Shown here one piece after another: positions 56,448 through 64,000 of a stretch of DNA of 64,000 bases. Each line of letters begins with the position of its first letter. Position 1 is the stretch's first letter. The position numbers and the translations under genes were made by a program. A model generated the notes under the pieces. The model was not told the origin of the DNA. It did not search any database and saw only the letters and a list, made by a program, of their open reading frames with translations. The stretch is from Cerrena zonata (Eukaryota > Basidiomycota > Agaricomycetes > Polyporales > Cerrenaceae): contig JASBNA010000048.1 of NCBI GenBank assembly GCA_038087015.1, positions 62,001 to 126,000 of the forward strand. The letters run 5' to 3'.

Positions 56448-58428
56448 TCATATGGTACGCGGTTCTGCATGGAGCAGGAGGGGCCCTCTTGTAGTTACGA
56501 AGTAGTCGTGCATTTGGTTCGGCCAATCGTCAGAATCAAACCCTTTGGCAAAAGAGAAGGTGAAATTCTGTAACAAGACACTTGCGAACATCAGCATCTC
56601 CTGCTTCGCCATCTGGCGGCCAACACAGTTAGCGGGACCGTATGAGAAAGGAATGAATGCCAGCGTATTCATGGTTTTGTCCGATTCAAGCCATCGTTCG
56701 GGAATGAAGGTCTCAGGGTTAGGGGAGAAGTAACGCGGGTCGCGATGCAAAGAATACGGTGGTACGTATATTTGGGTACCCTCAGGTATAGCACTAAGAT
56801 GTCCTTAGTAAGATGCAAGAGAATTTTGATAGTGTTTAGGGCTCACCTTCCGGCAACAACGTGTGGTCCTGCGCCGTACCAGACCTGACGAGGCCCATTG
56901 GTAGGGACAGGAGGATAGAGCCGGAGAGTTTCGTTTCTGTATAAGTCATCAGTTTGACGAATACGTAGTTGTCACAGGAATATGACAACATACATGCAAG
57001 CATTGAGATAAACCAATTTCGAATGCTTTTCCGTAGAAAGAGGGTTTGCGTGATCAGCGTAAACCGTATCTATTTCGTTTTGCAGACGTTTGTAAACTTC
57101 CGGGTTGCGGATGAGGGACCAGAATAGACTTGCTAATGCCGATGCCGTCGTATCCGCGCCTGCGATGACAGCGAGCGCGCCATCTGAGGCTACTTCCCTA
57201 AGTGTTGGCTTCTCCTTTTCGAGTCCGGCTTCATCAGACTAATACTTGGGTCAATTTCAAGCAGAAGTAGATGGTGGAATATCAGAAAAACTGACAAGAT
57301 GATACCAAAGGTCCTTCGAAGTTGCACCTCCTTTTGCTCGTTGCATCGCGCAGTCGAAACCAAATTTTCTCAATTTCAAAAGTTCATGAGAAACAGCCGG
57401 TAACTTCTCCCATAGACGTACAGCCCATGGCATATGTGAAATAACGGCCGCAGAGCTAAACGCAAGCTGTTCAGGGGACGTAGCAGACAACATGAATGTT
57501 TACTCACAATGCCCAGCGCTCCAAGGTGTCCCAAAGGCCATCTTTATCACCTTCAGTGATCATGTTGAAACCGCGGCCAAATCTATCAGAACGTATCAAT
57601 ACTGAAAATAGGCTCATATGAAATAAACTCACGCCATGTCTCCCATAACATCGAACCTGTGGTTCACATGATCAGTACTTCGATCTGATACTATCATCAT
57701 AGTAAACCAACGTACGTGAAGTAATTCACATAAGACGCAAAGTCAATATCGCCCTTGCTTTCTTGGATTTGCGATATAACTTGGGAAGCTCGTTTGGCAA
57801 TGATGGCTTCGTATTCTCTCAATGCTTCCGGTGTAAGACCCCTATTCCACAACCGCCGGCGATGAGCATGTGGTTCTTCTCGAAGAATGATCAGATTGCT
57901 GGGAGCGTTGGGATCCTGACGAGCATCATAATCTATAGAAGGTTGTCAAATAATGGAATTAGATTCTCAGTGAAATAGCGGCGTACATCTCCCTTTAGGT
58001 AGACCATTGGCCCCAAGTACCGATGTAACAGCATCGACATCGACAATCGACAAGTCGTTAGGGCCTGTCACGTTGATGATCTCAGATTCCACGCGGTGAG
58101 GATCTTTGCTTGTTTGCAACCTACCGACTCGAACAATGGGACCATACTTCTTGTGCAGTTCATGATTATTGCGGTGACCATGACCACCCCAACTATTTTG
58201 CATACCAGCAAGTTTCGTGATCTTGTTCAGAACAGGACCCGGAAACTTAGCAAGTGGATGGAAAGGTGAAACCCGGTAGATCGCCACAGATGTCACAAGC
58301 AGGAGTAGGTAGGTACCAGCATGTATCAAACAGAATTTGATTGAGAGATCACTAAGGATCATCACGACTAGCAAAGCCGAGAGTATCACTTTTAGAGGCC
58401 CAGTGATATTTCTTGGTTCTTTGAACAT
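56448..58428 (-). CDS. cytochrome P450 monooxygenase (P450-2)
   Basis: Second P450 of a different family, about 540 residues, start MFKEPRNITGPLKVILS with two or three hydrophobic N-terminal helices (LSALLVVMILSDLS, AGTYLLLLVTSVAIY), then the hinge FHPLAKFPGPVLNKIT. Other motifs are LHKKYGPIVRVG, LREEPHAHRRRLW (C-helix), FTFDVMGDMAFGRGF, the I-helix AVIAGADTTASAL (AGxDT), the K-helix NETLRLYPPVP, FIPERWLES and the heme motif FSYGPANCVGRQMA. The protein ends LLLHAEPRTI. About eight short GT-AG introns. Tail-to-tail with P450-1, 127 bp between stop codons, so the 3' UTRs may overlap. Confidence 0.9.
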
Positions 58429-59663
58429 GAAATGAAGCCATCCGTGGGTGAACTAGGTAGACATTGCATCAGCAAACGACAATGACCGGCAGATTAGACC
58501 TATACCAATACAGCGAGGACTGTGTCTATCAACATGATACAGAAGCTTTAAATACTCCTAGAAATGAGAGTCATGAGTTTGCATTGGGATAACGTGGGCA
58601 CGAAGAACTTTACTTTACTTTACTGGTACTTTAGTAAGGTGGATGGATGAGGAGGGTATCCTAAGGTTCAACTTGCCTTGTATACAGCCCTGTCGATGTC
58701 GACGGACTTCGGAACAATGCAAGTTTAGCTTCATAAACTTACTGCACCGCCAAAGGTAAAGAGTAAGACACAAACAAATGGCTCACCCTCCATTACCCGA
58801 ACGCTCATTTGCTGGACTCACCCCCACGTCATCGGACACCTCCCCTGAGCGCATATGCTATATGGTAATGATAGTCTCCTCAAACTGGACTCTCGAGCTC
58901 AAAGAATCTGATTGAATAATGCGTGGGAAATATGCTGAAATATGCCGATGACGAGCCCGTACACTACCTACTGCCAAAGCACAGTAATGGGTTTTGATTC
59001 TCAGACTCATTCAATCTTTCTGCATTACAGGAGAACAGTCGGATATGACCGCCAATAGTATGTAGCGCACCGCGCAACCTTTACTGAAAATTTGTACGTA
59101 CTCAATGACTCAGACGCTACTTACCCTTGACACTAACTCTTCAAGCCAGAGTTTATTCCAGACTGCATACTAATGGCAGGATAAATAATAATCTGAATGC
59201 TATCTCCTTCCAACGGACGACTCGAACACATGTTAAGAACTGGTGTCTCATCGTAACAGCTATGGCCGGGGCTGATTGTAGATCCGTGATGCCCCAACAA
59301 ATGATCGAGCAACATGAATGCAGCGGGCCCATTACAAGTAAACCAGGTTATTTCTAGGCCATCAGTACGTTTCTAATCTCTCAGATGTAACTGATCTTGT
59401 TGAAAACAGGTTTGACAGTTCCAGCGCGCATTCCTATCCAGAATTTCTCTCCCGCCGTATGGAAGCCAGATGACTCCGTGTAATTTTGCCTGTTGTACTT
59501 CCGATCTCCGGTTGTCCGTGTACTCATGTAGAAAGACTCGCCGAATACCTTATCCTGTTTCAGACGATGGAGTAAGATTGGCATTGTATAAGGCACACCT
59601 CAGACTGGCGTTGGTCTCCCGGACGCCACCATCTCCCCTCACCCAGATCCACACCCAGACAGG
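58429..59663. other. intergenic 1.2 kb
   Basis: Divergent promoter region between P450-2 (-) and DUF6534 paralogue B (+). A short TTTAC/TTTACT direct repeat sits at 58607-58625. Small frames at 59127-59357 and 59381-59596 have no motif. Confidence 0.35.
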
Positions 59664-61738
59664 ATGCAATTCGACAGCACTCTGGGCGCAGGCTACATAG
59701 GCTGCATTCTAGTCTCAATGTGCGTGATGCTCAGCTTTGACAACATTGCCATTTTAATCCTATAACTAGTCTATATGGCGTCACTTGCGTGCAGACGTTT
59801 ATGTACTCCCAGCATTGTAAGAATGATAGTAAACTCTTGAAGACAACGGTAAGTCTGCCGATTAGCGAAAGCTACACCTCACTGGAGAGTACCGGGCTTA
59901 CTATATGTCTTTAGGTAGCCATTCTTTGGTATGTAGTTCAATTGGAATCGCAGTGATACTGAGGACTAATTTTCGACAGGGCTTTTCGACACTCTACATG
60001 CCATATTCGTGATTTCGACCCTCTACTGGTAAGAATAAAATCATGTCCTCCAGATTTATGTGTTGAAAGGGTTTCCAGGTACACGATCACTCATTTCGCG
60101 GAACCCGCAATCATTATTCAGATACCCTGGTGCGTTTTGATAGTCATTCAAGTTCGATTGGCAGCTCACCATACTACGCGAGTAGGATGATTCCTGTGCG
60201 CTGATCGTCTTTCAAATATCTAACCAACCCTTGCTTACAGTAGTTCGTGAAGGGGGGCATTCTCCTCACTACGGTATGTGTTCAACATTAGTATCAGAGT
60301 TCTTAGCTAAATTTCCTCGTCGTAGCCCGTAAGTGATGCCACCGTGCGCACGTAAGTTGATGGTACCATTCGAGTTGTAGAAATATCTAACTCGCGCAGG
60401 AACCAGATTCTTCATTTATAGGATCTGGATTCGTATGTTTCAACCGTATTCGGTATATCCATTTGCTGATAAACCTCTCTAGTGAGCCGCAAAAACAAAC
60501 TACTGGTCTACCCTCTGGTACGTTCATTGCGTTCTATGCGGTCTCCTGCTCTCAATCATTATTGGTGGCAGACATTCTTAGCTCTTATTGTTTTCGGTAT
60601 GTTGTGTCAACCATGGGCCTTATCGACGTATGCTGATTCCTGGATGACAGGTATTGGGTTGGGTAAGGCTATTTTTCTTTCGCTAAGTAGACACCTAACA
60701 GCTCGTCTTTCGATATCAGGCTTTGGTATCAAAGGGTAAAGAAAGCGTCTTAGACACCGATATCTCTTCACTAAAGTGTTCTCCCTCCAGTGTTGCATAT
60801 ACCAATTTCCATGATTTCTCTCGGCTGGCTGTAAGGTTCCTTTTTCCTGTTGTAAAGTCGCCTCTCACGCCCCTTATAGTGGCTTTTGTACTTTGGGCTT
60901 GGCCTTCTGTTCTTTGTGGATGGATATGTCTCACTATCCCTCATTATCCTTCTCTATTTCAGCCGCAGAGGGTTCAGTTCTCGGTGAGTTCCAATTCTGA
61001 TGAGTATGGCAGTCTGCTCATACATCATACAGTACGGACTCGATTATCAATATCTTGATACTATACACTATCAATACGGGGCTTTTGACGAGGTGAGTAC
61101 AGCCGCTTGGGTCTAGGCAAGCTCTGACATATTCTCGTAGTCTCTCCACCCTCGCTTGTTTGATCATGGTAAGTTTAAAAATGTGACACCTACGGTTTAT
61201 TTATACCGACTTCTGCATTATGAAGTATGCCGCCATGCCCACGAACTATGTATTCTTGGCTCGTAAGCTTACAACCTATTCACTCATTACATCGGAGACT
61301 CACATTATCTTAGTTTACTTCCCATTGAGCAAATGTAAGTTTTGTTCTTGTTGTTTTCGACCAGGGTATGAACTGATTCTGGATAGTATACTTAAATGCT
61401 TTCCTCGCCACGTAAGCGACGCAGCAAAGCTACTTAGTTCAAACTTCTGATCCTTTCATTGTAGACTCAATGCCCGTGATGCCCTACGTTCTGCTATGAC
61501 CTCAGGCACTCCAATGTCCATTCCATTGTCGACAACTGCAGGCAAAAGTCAAACACGTCCACCTCTCGTGTTCAAGTCGGATCCAAGTCACCTGGTAATT
61601 ATCTCCTGCTCTCTTATGATATCCTTTGGCATCCGTTCATCACTGGCTGTGTTATAGGAGTCTGGCGTAACTATCGAGCAGGATGTTTACATAACGTCGG
61701 ACGCGAGGTCTTCTCGTCACGAGCGCGACGAATTTTAG
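59664..61738 (+). CDS. DUF6534-type multi-pass membrane protein, paralogue B
   Basis: Same family and exon design as the gene at 43955. The start MQFDSTLGAGYIGCILV is followed by LYGVTCVQTFMYSQ, PVSDATVRT, RFFIYRIWILSRKN, LALIVFG, a 12-nt exon (60651-60662), GFGIKG, FSRLAWLLYFGLGLLFFVDGYVSLSLI, RTDSIINILILYTINTGLL, SLSTLACLIMYAAMPTNYVFLA, VYFPLSKLYLNAFLATLNARDALRSAM. The tail ends ESGVTIEQDVYITSDARSS then RHERDEF, stop 61736-61738. Function unknown. The exon between helices 2 and 3 (about 59980-60120) was harder to follow than in paralogue A, so a local defect there is possible. Confidence 0.65.
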
Positions 61739-62031
61739 AGGGGAGGAGACGGTTGAAATGCATATGTACCGTAAGTGGTGAGAGGTAGCTTGTTGAATAA
61801 AGCATTGTACTCAGGCTTTTGCGTCATAATGATGTTACGACATTGAGTATGTTACTGGTCTGAATTGGTTTCCTGATATGGGATATGACGCAAGTCAAGC
61901 GCTTAGATTAGATCCCAGGACCTCCCAAGTGACTAAGTCGGCCCTCCACAGAGTTCAACGTCTTTCACAGGATACACATCTCTCCATAAAACAAGTAGGA
62001 GGAGGAAACCGCCCCTATATCATTTACTACA

Positions 62032-63328
62032 ATGAGTCTCCAAAAAGTTTCCTCGAACAAGACCTTCGGTGGTGAGCTAATCAAATACAAATTCAAGGCG
62101 CGTGTTTCATTTTCGCCAATCTGCTGCTATGATCTCATGCGACGCTTCATGTCAAATAGTCTGAGGTGCTGGGCGGGCTTGATGCGAACTTCAACCTCTT
62201 CTTGCCTCCAAGTGCACAGAAAGGAAAGGTCCCGATCTTGACATATCTTTCTGGATTGACTTGTACGGAGGATAATGCGTAAGTTGTCTTGAGCATGACC
62301 GAATAACGTATTCTTAGCAATCTTTTAGAGCTCAGAAGGGTAGCTTCTTGGGACCTGCAGCGCAGGAAGGCATTGCTATCCTCTTCCCCGACACATCTCC
62401 TCGAGGGGCAGGGATCGAAGGCGAAAGTGATTCTTGGGATTTCGGTCTTGGTATGTAGAATAAATCTTTTCTCTTGCGCTAATTGCCAATACACTGTTCA
62501 AAGCTGCTGGATTCTACGTCGATGCAACAAACCCCAAATGGTCCAAGCACTATAATATGCTCTCCCATGTTACTGTAGAGCTACCCTCTGTACTCACAGC
62601 AGCTGACTTACCTATCGTGCGTGACCTCTTCCGCCGGCTCTCCGCCGTTCACACATACATGATCAGTTAACCAAAGGATTATCCTTTCTGCCGTTCAATG
62701 TTTAGGATTTTACTCGTCAATCCATCTTTGGACATTCCATGGGAGGTCATGGTGCTCTGACACTCTACCTCAGCTCATTACACCAAGGCGTAAAGCAATA
62801 TCGCTCTGTTTCGGCGTTCGCACCTATCTCGAACCCAATCAACTGCCCTTGGGGTCAGAAGGCATTTGGTGGCTACCTTAAAGATGGTATCGAAGAGGCG
62901 AAAGAAAAATACGATGCTACCGAGCTCATCAAAAGAGCCAAATTCCCCGTTAACATTCTAGTCGACTACGTGAGCATAATTCACTTTTACAAACGCACAA
63001 AACACTCACTTCTTTTTGATATTATAGGGTACTGGGGACAACTTCTACATCCAGGGACAGCTTCTTCCAGAAAACTTTTTGAAGGCAGCTCGAGACAACG
63101 GTTACGATGAAGTGCAAGTTCGCGTTCGCAGCCAAGAAGGATATGATCACAGTTACTACTTCGTAAGTGATAGCATATTATGTTAGACTCGCTAGATAAT
63201 GACATGATATATCAGATATCTACATTCGGAGCTGATCACATTCACTGTAAGTCAACCTTCTGATTGAGACGTTCACACAAAGTTAATATTATGTTTTCAA
63301 AGTCCACGCCAATTTCCTCAAGGCTTAA
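62032..63328 (+). CDS. S-formylglutathione hydrolase (esterase D)
   Basis: Cytosolic serine hydrolase that cleaves S-formylglutathione to glutathione and formate, the second step of glutathione-dependent formaldehyde detoxification. About 285 residues, start [22 protein letters not shown]. Motifs are [74 protein letters not shown], the nucleophile elbow [42 protein letters not shown] (Asp) and [20 protein letters not shown] (His). The end is FLKA then TAA at 63326-63328. The first intron (62098-62159) has a GC donor (AAG|GCGCGT); no GT donor keeps the frame. Confidence 0.92.
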
Positions 63329-63482
63329 CCAATTGCAGCGAAATGAACACATCAAGTATTGAGAGAGAGAAGTATGGGGACAATGTACAATACATGCATC
63401 TGGAATTATTGCGGAACGAAAGAGATTCTTCACAGTCCGAAGATCGACAGTAGCGTGATGGAGTAGAAGAACAATCCGACTG

Positions 63483-64000
63483 TTACCTGGTCATTCTCTT
63501 CTGGTAAGCTGCGGTGAGCTCATTCAGATCGCCTCGGATCCATTCGCTATCCAGTGCATCGTACACAGTGGCTCGGTCTTGAGGGTTAGGAGAGAGGAGC
63601 CAATCACATACGCGTTGGGCTACAAGCGGTATTGACCTGTTTTAACGCCCACAAAGGATGAGTACGATTGTTCAAGTTACTTACCTTCGGTATGGATTCC
63701 CATATGTGCCCGGAATACTCAACGTCTCCCTCGATGATTCTTCTCTTCACGATATCATCGTTTTGCGCCGAGCTAAGCCAATACTGAGATTCGACGGCAT
63801 GACTCTTGAATACAGGAGCACTAGGCCAATCAGAGTCTTCGGGAACGACGCCGTAGTCGAAAGGATGCCGCCCGCTTCAAAGTTACGTAGACCATCAGTT
63901 TTTGAGTACTCCTAGCAGACCATAGACACCAGTATGTGAGGAACATACGCGAGCATAAGGAACATGACGACGCCAGCACTCCAGCAATCAGAAGGGATTC
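63483..64000 (-). CDS. Ser/Thr protein kinase, C-terminal part (gene runs off the window)
   Basis: Only the 3' exons are in the window. Read on the minus strand, the kinase C-lobe shows DCWSAGVVMFLMLA (subdomain IX, D-x-W-S-x-G), an intron, then SGRHPFDYGVVPED, a variable loop, IIEGDVEYSGHIWESIP, an intron, and AQRVCDWLLSPNPQDRATV with the invariant Arg of subdomain XI. After it come YDALDSEWIRGDLNEL and the end AAYQKRMTR, stop 63483-63485. The layout is of CAMK/CHK2 type (LLxxNPxxRxT followed by SEWI), but the N-terminal domains that would decide the identity lie outside. Confidence 0.75.

Overview
The window is nuclear DNA of a filamentous basidiomycete fungus, most likely an Agaricomycete. 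The signs are dense genes on both strands, many phase-varied introns of about 50-65 bp with GT-AG ends, basidiomycete-type protein families (large CSC1-type channel, DUF6534 membrane proteins, DUF5695 secreted protein, kaurene-oxidase-like P450s) and an intron-bearing tRNA-Tyr. I worked by eye from translated reading frames; family names come from recognised motifs and no database search was run.

Layout. 0.4-5.1 kb: a CSC1/OSCA-type channel gene (-) interrupted by several single-base insertions. 5.6-6.4 kb: relic of a kinase gene (-). 7.1-7.3 kb: small protein with an MGC acylation-type N-terminus (-). 7.9-10.5 kb: SLY1 (+). 10.6-20.2 kb: three paralogous genes that each fuse a TKL-like kinase domain to a C-terminal NYN (PIN-like nuclease fold) domain; copies 1 and 2 form a large inverted repeat. 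20.8-27.5 kb: housekeeping block with a mitochondrial BI-1 family protein of GHITM/TMBIM5 type (-), a LisH-WD40 TBL1/SIF2-type corepressor (-) and a DCAF11/LEC14B-type WD40 protein (+). 27.9-30.3 kb: a pseudokinase (+) and a decayed gene (+). 30.5-34.7 kb: tRNA-Tyr (-), COG8 (-) and a GPI-anchored Ser/Thr-rich wall protein (-). 36.5-41.9 kb: hexose transporter (+) and a secreted DUF5695 protein (-). 44-62 kb: two DUF6534 membrane-protein paralogues (+) bracket a group of enzymes: CFA-type methyltransferase (-), alpha/beta hydrolase (+), MCT-type transporter (+) and two tail-to-tail P450s. 62-64 kb: S-formylglutathione hydrolase (+) and the 3' part of a protein kinase gene (-).

How the genes fit together. 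SLY1 and COG8 both serve ER-Golgi/intra-Golgi traffic. The 46.7-58.4 kb group has the make-up of an accessory metabolic cluster (lipid methylation, oxidation, hydrolysis, transport) but no visible backbone enzyme. The most unusual item is the kinase-NYN family, which recalls the kinase plus RNase layout of IRE1/RNase L with a different nuclease fold. Its active-site residues are partly lost, so it may act as a sensor or scaffold rather than an enzyme.
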